A stretch of DNA of 64,000 nucleotides from Salinimicrobium sp. TH3 (GTDB lineage Bacteria > Bacteroidota > Bacteroidia > Flavobacteriales > Flavobacteriaceae). The stretch spans positions 62,001-126,000 of the forward strand of contig NZ_JAPONB010000005.1 of NCBI RefSeq assembly GCF_026676115.1, in the 5' to 3' direction. This document shows positions 1-9,157 of this stretch, in pieces (positions within the stretch are counted from its first letter, which is position 1; the number at the start of each line of letters is the position of its first letter). The notes beneath the pieces were generated by a model that worked only from the letters and a program-made list of their open reading frames with translations, had not been told where the DNA came from and did not search any database. The position numbers and the translations under genes are program-made.

Positions 1-261
1 TTCGACAACGAACCCGAAAACGGGCCGCTGCTCAACGAGAAAAGTCGTTTAAAAGAAACAGATCTTCAGGAAAGACCTTCTGACACAATTTCCGGCACCA
101 ACAAAAAAGCTGCTCAACCAGAACCACTTTTAAGGCAGGAGGAAATCGACAGTCTTCCCGTTCAGGACACTGTGCAACCGGGTTCGGGCCAAATGCCACG
201 CATGATAAAAAAGCAGGATACCATCTCCCCTGCCGCAGGAAAATTTCCCAAAAAAGAATAA
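1..261 (+). CDS. C-terminal tail of a protein cut by the window edge
   Basis: Frame 1 is open from the first base and stops with TAA at 259-261, giving the last 86 residues of a protein that begins outside the window. The visible part is low-complexity, rich in Pro, Ser, Glu and Lys, with no membrane segment or known motif. Four bases separate it from the aminotransferase, so the two are probably co-transcribed. From memory, an OstA/LptA-like protein often precedes this aminotransferase in Flavobacteriaceae; the visible residues can neither confirm nor refute that. Confidence 0.6.
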   Translation, partial: FDNEPENGPLLNEKSRLKETDLQERPSDTISGTNKKAAQPEPLLRQEEIDSLPVQDTVQPGSGQMPRMIKKQDTISPAAGKFPKKE

Positions 262-265
262 AGAT

Positions 266-1447
266 TTGAAACAGGATTTTTTGAAATATCAGGCGCAAAC
301 ATCGCCTTTTCCGTTGGCGCTGGAGGTTTCCCATGCTTCCGGTTCTTACATTTATGATCCCGCTGGAAAAAGTTACCTGGACTTTGTGGCAGGCGTTTCA
401 GCCTGCACTCTTGGTCACTGCCATCCCAGGGTTGTAAATGCAATAAAGCAGCAGGCAGAAAAATACCTTCACGTAATGGTGTATGGGGAATATGCACAAG
501 GCCCGGCAGTTGACCTATGTAAGTTGCTGGCCTCTCAACTCCCTGCACCATTGGAAAAAACATACCTTACAAATTCGGGTACCGAAGCTATTGAAGGCGC
601 CTTAAAACTGGCCCGCCGTTATACGGGAAGAACCGGAATAATTGCGGCAAAAAGCGCCTATCATGGAAATACCATGGGATCTTTAAGTCTAATGACCTTT
701 GAGGAGCGCCAAAAACCATTTCGCCCGTTAATTGGAGACGTTTCGTGGATAGAGTTCAACAGTGAGGAAGACCTGCAGAATATCACAGAACATACCGCGG
801 GAGTGATCCTGGAAAGTATTCAGGGTGGGGCGGGATTTATTCAGCCGCAAAATGATTACCTCAAAAAAGTAAAAGCCAGGTGTGAAGAAGTAGGCGCTCT
901 GCTTATTCTGGATGAAATTCAGCCGGGTTTTGGCCGTACCGGCAAACTCTTTGGATTTGAGAATTTTGATATGGTGCCCGATATTGTTGTGATGGGAAAA
1001 GGTATGGGTGGCGGAATGCCGATAGGAGCCTTTACATCCTCTTCAGCAATAATGGATACTTTGAGTGACAATCCCAAAATGGGCCATATTACTACTTTTG
1101 GAGGGAACCCCGTTATAGCAGCAGCAGCATTGGCGACGCTTCAGGAATTGACAGAAAGTGATCTTATTGAACAAACCCTTCAAAAAGAGCAATTATTCAG
1201 GAAATTATTGGTGCACCCTTTGATTTCAGAAATTCGGGGTCGCGGATTAATGCTGGCACCAATCTTGACTTCAGAAGAAATAGTGAACGAATTGGTGATT
1301 AAGGCTCAGAATAAAGGCCTAATTTTGTTCTGGTTACTTTTCGAAGGAAGGGCCGTAAGGATCACTCCACCGCTAACAATCACAATGGAAGAGATAAAAA
1401 AAGGTTGCGGCATAATTATTGAAACATTAGACTCTTTATTGCAGTAA
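266..1447 (+). CDS. Class-III (acetylornithine/GABA-type) PLP aminotransferase
   Basis: A 393-residue fold-type I PLP enzyme of the class-III (omega) group. Visible motifs are NSGTEA (about 103-108, phosphate cup), LDEIQ (215-219, Asp pairing with the pyridine nitrogen) and the Schiff-base Lys at about 245 in VVMGKGMGGG. Length matches acetylornithine and related aminotransferases. The best start is TTG at 266, since the next in-frame Met is about 70 residues in, past conserved sequence. It lies 4 bases after the upstream stop. No arg genes are nearby, so the substrate is open: acetylornithine, 4-aminobutyrate and other omega-amino acids are all possible. Confidence 0.88.
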   Translation: MKQDFLKYQAQTSPFPLALEVSHASGSYIYDPAGKSYLDFVAGVSACTLGHCHPRVVNAIKQQAEKYLHVMVYGEYAQGPAVDLCKLLASQLPAPLEKTYLTNSGTEAIEGALKLARRYTGRTGIIAAKSAYHGNTMGSLSLMTFEERQKPFRPLIGDVSWIEFNSEEDLQNITEHTAGVILESIQGGAGFIQPQNDYLKKVKARCEEVGALLILDEIQPGFGRTGKLFGFENFDMVPDIVVMGKGMGGGMPIGAFTSSSAIMDTLSDNPKMGHITTFGGNPVIAAAALATLQELTESDLIEQTLQKEQLFRKLLVHPLISEIRGRGLMLAPILTSEEIVNELVIKAQNKGLILFWLLFEGRAVRITPPLTITMEEIKKGCGIIIETLDSLLQ

Positions 1448-1550
1448 ACCTGTGGTGTTAATTACTTTGTTAACAACAAATTTGTACTTTACCACAGTCG
1501 CTGTAGAACATTTATAACTTTAATACTGTAGAAATCAGTAAAAACTGCTT

Positions 1551-2951
1551 ATGCTATTAAGCCATAACGAAGAAAACAATTTCTCCCTTACTCGTTTTGA
1601 ATCGATGCTGAAGACAAATGATGTCTTATTTTTTGACTCCGAGGAGTTTGAAAGTATAATTCATTTCTATTTAGAGAATGGAAAAATTGCCCTTGCCAAG
1701 AAAGCTGTTAGACTGGGACTTTCACAACACCCTACCTCGGTAAACCTTAAATTACTCAGGGTAGAGATCCTTGTATTTGAAGACAAGCTTGACCAGGCCG
1801 AAGAAATACTGAATGAAATCTATGATCTGGAACCCTCCAACGAGGAAGTCTATATCCAAAAGGCCAATATACTATCCAAAAAGGACCAGCACCAGGAAGC
1901 TATTCACATGCTTGAGGTCGCTCTCGAAATGACGTATGATGAAGCCGATGTCTATTCCCTGCTGGGAATGGAGTACCTGTTCCTGGAAGATTTTGAAAAT
2001 GCAAAACAGAACTTCATGAAGTGCCTGGAAGCCGATGAGGAAGATTACTCGGCCCTGTACAACATCATGTATTGTTTTGATTTTCTTGAACAGAAACAGG
2101 GAGCCATAGATTATCTTACCAACTTCCTGGACGGGAACCCATACTCTGAAGTGGGTTGGCACCAGCTGGGAAAACAATATTTCGATCTTAAAAATTATGT
2201 AAAGGCATTATCTGCCTATGAATTTGCGATCATTAGTGACGATACTTTTATAGGCGCATACCTTGAAAAAGGAAAGGTGCTGGAAAAACTGGGGAGGTAT
2301 AATGAAGCCATTGAGAACTATACCATTACAATGGATCTCGATGACCCAACCTCCTTTGCTTATTTAAGGATTGGAAAATGCTACGAAAAACTGGGACTGG
2401 ATGAATTGGCGTTAAAGAATTACCGCCAAACGGTTCATGAAGATCCCTTGTTGGATAAAGGATGGATTGCCATCACCGACTTCTTTTACAAAAAAGGAAA
2501 CCATCGTAAAGCCCTTTACTATATCAATAAAGCTATCAACATTGACAGCGAAAATGTATTGTACTGGAAAAGGTATGCCCGCATCAATAACAAATTAGAG
2601 CAACTTGAGGAGGCCGAAAGAGGTTACCGCAGGACTCTTGAACTGGGAAACTACGAATTGGAAACCTGGGTCAAACGATGCGATGTTCTTATTAACCTTG
2701 GAGAGTTTGAAGCTGCAGTACAAAACCTGTTACAGGCTGTAGAATTCTATCCTGAAACAGCCGAGATAGAATACCGTCTTGCCGGCCTGTATTTTATGCT
2801 ACACGAACCTGAAAAGGGTAATACACACCTCAATAATGCACTCAAGATGGATTCTGAATATTATATCATCATTGAGGAGCTTTTCCCTTCAATTTTCGCG
2901 AGAAAATCGGTGAAGGAGAAAATAAAAATGCACCTTAAATCTTGCAGTTAA
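1551..2951 (+). CDS. TPR-repeat protein
   Basis: A 466-residue soluble protein made almost wholly of tetratricopeptide helical hairpins; A/Y..G..Y/E..A type periodicity runs from about residue 50 to 440, roughly eleven or twelve repeats. There is no signal peptide or membrane segment, so it is probably cytoplasmic. TPR arrays bind partner proteins; the partner cannot be told from sequence. It sits just upstream of the DUF368 pair, but a -7 box at 2957-2964 suggests the DUF368 genes also have their own promoter. Confidence 0.85.
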   Translation: MLLSHNEENNFSLTRFESMLKTNDVLFFDSEEFESIIHFYLENGKIALAKKAVRLGLSQHPTSVNLKLLRVEILVFEDKLDQAEEILNEIYDLEPSNEEVYIQKANILSKKDQHQEAIHMLEVALEMTYDEADVYSLLGMEYLFLEDFENAKQNFMKCLEADEEDYSALYNIMYCFDFLEQKQGAIDYLTNFLDGNPYSEVGWHQLGKQYFDLKNYVKALSAYEFAIISDDTFIGAYLEKGKVLEKLGRYNEAIENYTITMDLDDPTSFAYLRIGKCYEKLGLDELALKNYRQTVHEDPLLDKGWIAITDFFYKKGNHRKALYYINKAINIDSENVLYWKRYARINNKLEQLEEAERGYRRTLELGNYELETWVKRCDVLINLGEFEAAVQNLLQAVEFYPETAEIEYRLAGLYFMLHEPEKGNTHLNNALKMDSEYYIIIEELFPSIFARKSVKEKIKMHLKSCS

Positions 2952-2956
2952 TTCTT

Positions 2957-2964
2957 TAACTTTG
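2957..2964 (+). promoter_or_regulatory. Bacteroidota -7 box for the DUF368 genes
   Basis: TAACTTTG matches the Bacteroidota sigma-A -7 consensus TAnnTTTG and lies 19 bases before the ATG at 2984. No convincing -33 TTTG was found at the usual spacing. Confidence 0.5.
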
Positions 2965-2983
2965 CGCACTTCAAAATTAGACA

Positions 2984-3931
2984 ATGCGTAGAAGTTTTAA
3001 AGATTACCTTATTCTTACGGCAAAAGGAATGGCTATGGGAGCCGCAGATGTGGTTCCCGGAGTTTCCGGTGGTACCATAGCTTTTATTTCGGGCATATAT
3101 GAAGAGCTCATTTCTACCATTAGCGGTGTAAAGATCGGGCTTTTGCAGACCTGGAAGAAGGACGGCTTCAAAGCCATGTGGACAGAGCTCAACGGGAACT
3201 TCATTGTAGCTCTGTTAGGCGGTATTCTGTTCAGCATCTTTACGGTGATGCGCCTTACCAATTATTTGCTTGAAGAACATCCAATCCTCATCTGGTCTTT
3301 CTTTTTTGGATTGGTCCTGGCAAGTGTGTACTATGTGGCCAAACAGATCAAGAAATGGACTTTTAATGTCTTTCTCTTTCTGGTCATTGGTGCCGGGGTG
3401 GCTCTTTACATTACTTCCCTGCCTCCGCTAACCGCAGCCGCAAGTGATCTCTATCTATTCTTTGCCGGGGCAATCGCAATTTGCGCCATGATACTGCCGG
3501 GAATTTCGGGAGCGTTTATTTTGGTGCTATTAGGCGCATATAAAACTGTTAGTGAAGCCGCTCACGAATTTGACCTGAAGATCCTGGGCATTGTAGGACT
3601 TGGAGCTATTTTTGGACTGCTTTCCTTTTCCCGACTGCTCAAATGGCTTTTCGCGAATTACAGCACCCTTACCCTCGCTACGTTGACAGGTTTTATTGCC
3701 GGTTCTTTAAACAAGATCTGGCCATGGAAGCTGCAACTGGAAACAGTAAGAATTGGGGATAAGATAATTACCCTTAGAGACGAATCTGTAATGCCGTGGA
3801 ATTTTGAAGCAGAACCTCATACCCTACCGGCAATGGTTCTTATGCTTGCAGGGTTTGCCCTTATTCTTATCTTAGAGGGCCTCGCAGAAAAAAAGCCGGT
3901 GCAGGAAAATGCAGCAAACCCGAACGTATAG
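2984..3931 (+). CDS. DUF368 membrane protein (PopT-type undecaprenyl-phosphate translocase), copy 1
   Basis: A 315-residue polytopic membrane protein of the DUF368 family. It shows the two family signatures VPGVSGG (24-30) and LPGISG (171-176), which look like an internal inverted-repeat pair. DUF368 proteins have been shown in other bacteria to recycle undecaprenyl phosphate across the inner membrane for cell-wall and O-antigen synthesis; that role is transferred from the family. Its 3' end overlaps the next DUF368 gene by 23 bases, so the two are translationally coupled. Confidence 0.88.
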   Translation: MRRSFKDYLILTAKGMAMGAADVVPGVSGGTIAFISGIYEELISTISGVKIGLLQTWKKDGFKAMWTELNGNFIVALLGGILFSIFTVMRLTNYLLEEHPILIWSFFFGLVLASVYYVAKQIKKWTFNVFLFLVIGAGVALYITSLPPLTAAASDLYLFFAGAIAICAMILPGISGAFILVLLGAYKTVSEAAHEFDLKILGIVGLGAIFGLLSFSRLLKWLFANYSTLTLATLTGFIAGSLNKIWPWKLQLETVRIGDKIITLRDESVMPWNFEAEPHTLPAMVLMLAGFALILILEGLAEKKPVQENAANPNV

Positions 3932-4931
3932 CGATAAAGTATTTCTGGTCATCAAAGGCATCTTGATGGGTGCCGCAAATAAAGTCCCCGGAGTTTCCGG
4001 AGGAATGGTCGCATTTGTTGGAGGTTTTTACGAGGAATTCATTTTTTCCCTGCGGCGCTTCAATATAAATTCCCTCAAACTTATTGTAAACGGAAGGTTT
4101 CGCAGCCTGTGGTATTACACAAACGGTCGCTTTCTTTCCCTGCTCATCCTGGGGATGGTGATAAGTTATTTTTCTGTATCCCTTTTGCTGGATTACTTAA
4201 TCACACACTATGAACTCTACGTCTGGGCCTCCTTTTTTGGGATGATCCTGGGCTCGATCTACTACATAAGCAAGGATTTCGAGGAGTGGAACCAACGTAA
4301 TATAGGTTTTATGCTACTCGGTATCATTGCCGGGGTGAGCATTAGTTTTCTTGAACCTGCCGCGCAAAATGACAACCTGTGGTTTGTATTTTTCTGCGGA
4401 ATTGTCGGGGTCTCGGGGATGACGTTACCCGGTCTATCAGGTTCCTTTATTCTTATTCTTTTGGGCAATTACGTACTGCTCCTGGTAGATTCTGTAAACG
4501 CTCTTTACCTCACTTTATCTGAAATTTTTCAGCTGGATTTTTCGTTTCTCAATAATGAAGACAGGTTGCGCCTGCTTGAGGTGTTGCTCGTATTTACAGC
4601 CGGGTCAATTACGGGGCTCGTCTCTCTATCCCATATCTTAGGCTACCTGCTGAAGCACTATAAAAACGCCACATTTGCAGTTATCATTGGCTTTATCACG
4701 GGTTCCCTGGGAGTTGTGTGGCCCTGGAAAGAAGCTGAATTCCGTAGGGATACCGAAGGTGTTTTTCTACTTGACCAAAAAGGTAACAAGATCATAGATA
4801 ATTACGACAGGTATATTCCGCAACTCGATGAGCTTAGTACCTGGATTGCAATTTTCTTTATAATAGCGGGAACTCTCCTGGTTCTTTGGCTGGCCATTGC
4901 CGAACTTAAAAACAGAAAATCTTATGCATAA
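3909..4931 (+). CDS. DUF368 membrane protein, copy 2
   Basis: A 340-residue paralog of the preceding gene with the same paired signatures, VPGVSGG (26-32) and LPGLSG (173-178), and similar hydrophobic spacing. It carries a charged insertion near the C-terminus (about 250-300). ATG at 3909 lies inside the end of copy 1 and its stop overlaps the aroE start by 8 bases, giving a tight three-gene operon. Two copies side by side suggest either a heteromeric translocase or two lipid-carrier specificities; both ideas are inference. Confidence 0.87.
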   Translation: MQQTRTYSDKVFLVIKGILMGAANKVPGVSGGMVAFVGGFYEEFIFSLRRFNINSLKLIVNGRFRSLWYYTNGRFLSLLILGMVISYFSVSLLLDYLITHYELYVWASFFGMILGSIYYISKDFEEWNQRNIGFMLLGIIAGVSISFLEPAAQNDNLWFVFFCGIVGVSGMTLPGLSGSFILILLGNYVLLLVDSVNALYLTLSEIFQLDFSFLNNEDRLRLLEVLLVFTAGSITGLVSLSHILGYLLKHYKNATFAVIIGFITGSLGVVWPWKEAEFRRDTEGVFLLDQKGNKIIDNYDRYIPQLDELSTWIAIFFIIAGTLLVLWLAIAELKNRKSYA

Positions 4932-5658
4932 ATTTGGGCTGGTAGGTCGCAACATTTCTTATTCTTTCTCGCGGAAGTTTTTTTCTGAAAAATTTGATCG
5001 GGAAGGTATTGCCGCTGTTTATGAAAATTTCGATCTGCAGGACATCAAGGAATTTCCAGAAGTTGTTACCAACAACCCCGAACTCAAAGGCCTTAATGTA
5101 ACCATTCCATACAAGGAGGTCATTTTCCCATTTTTGGATGCTCTGGACCCGGTGGCCCGGGAAATAGGTGCTGTAAACACTATTAAGATCAACGAAGATG
5201 GCAGGTTAACTGGCTACAACACCGATTATTTCGGCTTTACTGAAGCCCTTAAACCTCACCTGAAGCCACATCATCAAAATGCACTTATCCTCGGTACCGG
5301 CGGTGCTTCCAAAGCAATTGATTACGCCCTGAAGTCTTTGAACATAAACACAAGATTTGTTTCCCGGTCACCTTCCAAAAATGCCATTTCTTATGAAAAT
5401 CTTTCTAAAGAAATTCTTGCAACATATACGGTGATCGTCAATACTACGCCACTGGGCACCCATCCAAAAATCGAAGAATTTCCGGCCCTTCCTGTGCAGC
5501 ATATAGGTTCGCGGCACCTGCTTTTCGACCTAATCTACAACCCTTCAAAAACCGCATTGATGCAGCTGGCCGAATCTCGTGGGGCCACCGTGCTTAACGG
5601 GCAGAAAATGCTGGAACTTCAGGCTTTGAAAGCCTGGGAAATATGGAACAGGAGATAG
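4924..5658 (+). CDS. aroE: Shikimate dehydrogenase
   Basis: NADP-dependent reduction of 3-dehydroshikimate to shikimate in the chorismate pathway. The 244-residue protein shows the substrate-side serines in NISYSFS (10-16), catalytic Lys64 in NVTIPYKE, Asp101 in GYNTDYFG, and the nucleotide-binding loop GTGGASK (124-130), followed by NTTPLG. The ATG at 4924 is preferred over a TTG 27 bases upstream because the product then begins at the family's usual MxxFGLVG. It overlaps the DUF368 gene by 8 bases and is slightly shorter than E. coli AroE. Confidence 0.95.
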   Translation: MHKFGLVGRNISYSFSRKFFSEKFDREGIAAVYENFDLQDIKEFPEVVTNNPELKGLNVTIPYKEVIFPFLDALDPVAREIGAVNTIKINEDGRLTGYNTDYFGFTEALKPHLKPHHQNALILGTGGASKAIDYALKSLNINTRFVSRSPSKNAISYENLSKEILATYTVIVNTTPLGTHPKIEEFPALPVQHIGSRHLLFDLIYNPSKTALMQLAESRGATVLNGQKMLELQALKAWEIWNRR

Positions 5659-5700
5659 CTGCTTCAGCTCATTTTTCCATTTATAAATAGCCGCAATCCC

Positions 5701-5731
5701 TTGTTAGGTACGCGGGGAGTTGTTATCTTTC
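5701..5731 (+). promoter_or_regulatory. Promoter of the DUF349 gene
   Basis: TTG at 5701-5703, a 20-base spacer, then TATCTTTC at 5724-5731 (one mismatch to TAnnTTTG). The layout fits a Bacteroidota -33/-7 promoter about 40 bases before the ATG. Confidence 0.45.
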
Positions 5732-5770
5732 ACGTTTATTACTGAATAGTGAACCCTAACATTGAAAGAT

Positions 5771-8200
5771 ATGTCTGAGAAAGATAAACTGTTTAAACAG
5801 GAGCAGCCGGAGAAAGAGAATAATGACTTGAATTCGCAAGCCGAAAATCCTGTGAAAAAGACAGAAGAAACAGCTGAAAAACCTTCCGAAGAAAAGGAAG
5901 ATAAAGACCACATTGCCGATGCTATGGTAGATGAAGGAAAATCTGCCGAAGAAAAGAGAAATGCCGAACCCGGCACCTCTGCAGAAGCGGCTATGGATAG
6001 TGATGATGAGGAGGAGGAAGGACAAACGGCTTCTCAGAAAAAAGAAACTACAGCATCTCCTTCAAAAAAACCTGTTTCGGAAGTGAAAACTTCAGACAAA
6101 ACAAAAGATAAAGATTCTATTGAAGAAGCTATGGTAGATGAAGCACAGTCGACCGAAGATAAGAAATCGGCCGAACCTGCCACTTCTCCCGAAGCAGCTT
6201 TGGAGACAGATGATGAGGACGCAGAGAAAGCAGCTTCAGCTTCTAAGGAGAAAGAAAATGAGGAGAAGACATCGGGTGAAAAATCTGAGGCCAAAAATCC
6301 ATTTTTTGACTCCTCCAGTCCGGGTACTTCAGACGAAAAGGTAGAGAAGGAATCTTCCGAAGAAAGTGAAGAGGAAGAAAGTCCTGCGCCAAAGAAAGCC
6401 CGCGATGCACAAAGCGAAATGGAAGAATCTGTAGCCGAAGAAAGGGAAGACGAGACTGCAGGAGAACGCCACGGGATCGAGAAGAAGGATTACCATGCGA
6501 TGAGCAAGGAAGCCCTGGCCGATGAGCTGGAAAAACTTCTTAAGAATGAAAAGGTACAGGCTATCAAAGAGCACGTGGAAGAGATACGTGCCGAGTTCAA
6601 TGCTAAGCTAGATGAGGAGATAGAAGAAAAAAAGGAAGAATTTCTTGCTGATGGCGGAAATATCATTGACTTCCACTACTCCACCCCTCTAAAAAAGAGA
6701 TTTAATTCCCTGTATTTTGATTACAAGGAAAAACGAAATAAATATTACCAGCAACTCAAGCAGGACCTCAACAAGAACCTCGAGAGAAGACTGGAAATAA
6801 TTGAGGAGTTAAAAGGCTTGATCGATGTGGAAGAGAACATCAATACTACCTACAAGCACTTCAAGGATTTGCAGGATCGCTGGAAAACGGCAGGTCCCAT
6901 CCCAAGAGACAAGTACAACACTGTTTGGAATACTTATCACCATCACGTAGAGAATTTTTATGATTTTCTGCACCTCAACAGGGAGTTTCGGGATTTGGAT
7001 TTCAAGCACAACCTGGAGCAGAAATTAAAGATCATTACCCGCGCAGAGGAACTTACACAGGAAGCCGATACTAACCGTGCTTTCCGGGAGTTACAAATGC
7101 TCCACAAGATGTGGAAGGAAGATCTGGGACCGGTAGAGAAAGAATACCGGGATGACATTTGGCAAAAGTTTAGTGATGCCACTAAACAGATCCATGACAA
7201 AAGGCAGGAATTTTTTGCGCAGATGGAAAAGGATTTTGAGAAAAATCTTGAAAAAAAGCAGCAGATCATTGAGCAAATAAAAGAAATAGCTTCAGAAAGT
7301 TATAAGTCTCACAGGCAGTGGCAACAAAAGATCACCGAAGTTGAAGCCTTACGGGAAGCCTTTTTCAATGCGGGAAAAGTGCCACGTCATGTGAATGACG
7401 AGACCTGGAAGAAATTCAAGGAGACCGTACGTAGCTTTAATCGCAATAAAAATGCTTTTTATAAGAACCAGAAAAAAGAGCAATACGAGAACCTGGAGAA
7501 AAAACAGGAACTCGTTAAGTTAGCCGAAGAGCATAAGGATAGCGACGATTTTAAGGCCACTACGCCGCTTATGAAAAAGATCCAGAACGACTGGAAAAAC
7601 ATTGGACATGTTCCCCGGAAGGACAGCGACAAGATCTGGAAAAAATTCAAGGCCGCCTGTAATCATTATTTCGACAGGCTTCATGCTTCGAGAAACGAAG
7701 AGAACCAGGAAGAAAATGAAGCCTTTGATCAAAAGAAGGAGCTCCTGGAAAAACTGAAAAATGTAGAACTATCCGGCGATCGTAAACAAGATCTTCCTAC
7801 CATTAAGAACTTTATTGAAGAGTGGAAAAAACTTGGACGTGTCCCGCACACCAAGCGTTATATAGAAGGAAAGTTCAACAAAGCCCTTGATCAGGCTTTT
7901 GATAAGCTCGACCTGGATAAGAAACAAAGTGAGATGCTTAAGTACGAGAATAAAGTACAGGCTCTTGAAAATTCTGATGATTCCAGAAAACTGAATAATG
8001 AGCATTATTTCCTTACCAAAAAAATTGAGGAAACAAAGGCAGAAATAAGGCAGCTGGAGAACAACCTGCAGTTCTTCTCAAATGTAGATGACAAGAATCC
8101 ACTGGTACAGGATGTTCACAAGAACATTCAAAACCAGAAGGATCAATTAAAGATCTGGAAAGAGAAGCTGGAAAAAGTAAAATCCCTTTACGATCAATAA
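5771..8200 (+). CDS. DUF349 repeat protein with acidic N-terminal region
   Basis: An 809-residue protein with two parts. Residues 1 to about 235 are highly charged and disordered-looking (Glu, Lys, Ser, Asp) and hold a duplicated block of about 41 residues (about 42-83 and 112-152), each with DAMVDE or EAMVDE, an AEP-TS segment and an acidic run. Residues about 240-809 are helical repeats with the W-K--G--P pattern typical of DUF349. The biochemical function of DUF349 is not firmly established. ATG at 5771 is preferred over the TTG nine bases earlier. A strong terminator follows. Confidence 0.85.
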   Translation: MSEKDKLFKQEQPEKENNDLNSQAENPVKKTEETAEKPSEEKEDKDHIADAMVDEGKSAEEKRNAEPGTSAEAAMDSDDEEEEGQTASQKKETTASPSKKPVSEVKTSDKTKDKDSIEEAMVDEAQSTEDKKSAEPATSPEAALETDDEDAEKAASASKEKENEEKTSGEKSEAKNPFFDSSSPGTSDEKVEKESSEESEEEESPAPKKARDAQSEMEESVAEEREDETAGERHGIEKKDYHAMSKEALADELEKLLKNEKVQAIKEHVEEIRAEFNAKLDEEIEEKKEEFLADGGNIIDFHYSTPLKKRFNSLYFDYKEKRNKYYQQLKQDLNKNLERRLEIIEELKGLIDVEENINTTYKHFKDLQDRWKTAGPIPRDKYNTVWNTYHHHVENFYDFLHLNREFRDLDFKHNLEQKLKIITRAEELTQEADTNRAFRELQMLHKMWKEDLGPVEKEYRDDIWQKFSDATKQIHDKRQEFFAQMEKDFEKNLEKKQQIIEQIKEIASESYKSHRQWQQKITEVEALREAFFNAGKVPRHVNDETWKKFKETVRSFNRNKNAFYKNQKKEQYENLEKKQELVKLAEEHKDSDDFKATTPLMKKIQNDWKNIGHVPRKDSDKIWKKFKAACNHYFDRLHASRNEENQEENEAFDQKKELLEKLKNVELSGDRKQDLPTIKNFIEEWKKLGRVPHTKRYIEGKFNKALDQAFDKLDLDKKQSEMLKYENKVQALENSDDSRKLNNEHYFLTKKIEETKAEIRQLENNLQFFSNVDDKNPLVQDVHKNIQNQKDQLKIWKEKLEKVKSLYDQ

Positions 8201-8227
8201 GATCTAAACGGACATTAGTAAAAGAAA

Positions 8228-8268
8228 AACACCTCTTGAAAAATGACATTTTTGAGAGGTGTTTTTTT
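8228..8268. terminator. Palindromic terminator between converging genes
   Basis: Arms AACACCTCT and AGAGGTGTT enclose a second pairing of AAAAATG with CATTTTT around a single A, followed by a T run. It lies between the DUF349 gene and mazG and can serve both strands. The inner core recurs elsewhere in the window (see findings). Confidence 0.85.
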
Positions 8269-8289
8269 ATGTTCGTTACTTAAACCTGC

Positions 8290-9069
8290 TTATCTCTGCT
8301 TGGCTTCTTCCCAGTAGACATCCATTTCGGCCAGGGTCATATCTTTAAGGCTCTTATTTTGCTCCTTAGCTTTACTTTCCAGGTACTGGAACCGTTTAAT
8401 AAATTTCTTGTTCGTACGCTCCAGGGCATCTTCGGGATTTACTTTTAGGAATCGGGCGTAATTGATCATACTGAACATCACATCCCCAAACTCCTCCTCT
8501 ATCTTTTGTTGATTTTCTGAGTTGATCTCATGTTGGAGTTCTTCCAGCTCCTCCTGTAGCTTTTCGAATACCTGTTGTGGCTCCTCCCAGTCAAATCCAA
8601 CCCCTGCAACTTTATCCTGGATCCTGCTGGCTTTCACTAGGGCCGGCAAAGATGCAGGTACGCCTTCCAGGACACTCTTTTTGCCTTCTTTTAGTTTTAG
8701 CTGTTCCCAGTTTCTCTTCACATCTTCCTCATCGTTCACTTTTGTGTCGCTGTAGATGTGGGGATGGCGGCTAATTAATTTTTCAGAGATACTATTTGCA
8801 ACGTCTGCGATATCAAAATCCTTAGTCTCGCTCCCAATTTTTGAATAGAAGACGATGTGCAGTAAAAGATCTCCCAGCTCCTTTTTCACCTCCTGCAAGT
8901 CATTGTCGAGAATGGCATCTCCCAATTCATAAGTTTCTTCGATGGTAAGGTGCCGCAGACTTTCCAGAGTTTGCTTGCGATCCCAGGGACATTGCTCCCG
9001 CAATTCATCCATTATTGTGAGTAGCCTGTCAAATGCTTTGAGCTGTTCTTGTCGTGAATTCATTTTCAT
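8290..9069 (-). CDS. mazG: Nucleoside triphosphate pyrophosphohydrolase
   Basis: A 259-residue MazG protein that hydrolyses (d)NTPs to monophosphate and pyrophosphate, cleaning the nucleotide pool. Two MazG domains are visible: the N-terminal one with CPWDR and the metal-binding EETYELGD pattern, and the C-terminal one with EELEELQ and EFGDVMFS. Length equals typical full-length two-domain MazG. Two ATGs six bases apart (9069 and 9063) are equally good starts. It is the last gene of a minus-strand housekeeping group. Confidence 0.93.
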   Translation of the reverse strand: MKMNSRQEQLKAFDRLLTIMDELREQCPWDRKQTLESLRHLTIEETYELGDAILDNDLQEVKKELGDLLLHIVFYSKIGSETKDFDIADVANSISEKLISRHPHIYSDTKVNDEEDVKRNWEQLKLKEGKKSVLEGVPASLPALVKASRIQDKVAGVGFDWEEPQQVFEKLQEELEELQHEINSENQQKIEEEFGDVMFSMINYARFLKVNPEDALERTNKKFIKRFQYLESKAKEQNKSLKDMTLAEMDVYWEEAKQR

Positions 9070-9101
9070 GATCTTTAAGAAAGGAAAGGTAAGTTTTACT
9101 C

Positions 9102-9139
9102 AAATAAAAAACCAACTGAGAACAGTTGGTTTTTTATTT
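9102..9139 (-). terminator. Perfect 17-bp hairpin terminator
   Basis: Left arm 9102-9118 and right arm 9123-9139 are exact reverse complements around the loop AGAA, with the CCAACTG core flanked by A and T runs. It follows the DUF5606 gene and separates it from mazG; the symmetric A/T flanks would let it work in both directions. Confidence 0.85.
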
Positions 9140-9157
9140 ATAATTCCTGCAAGGCTA

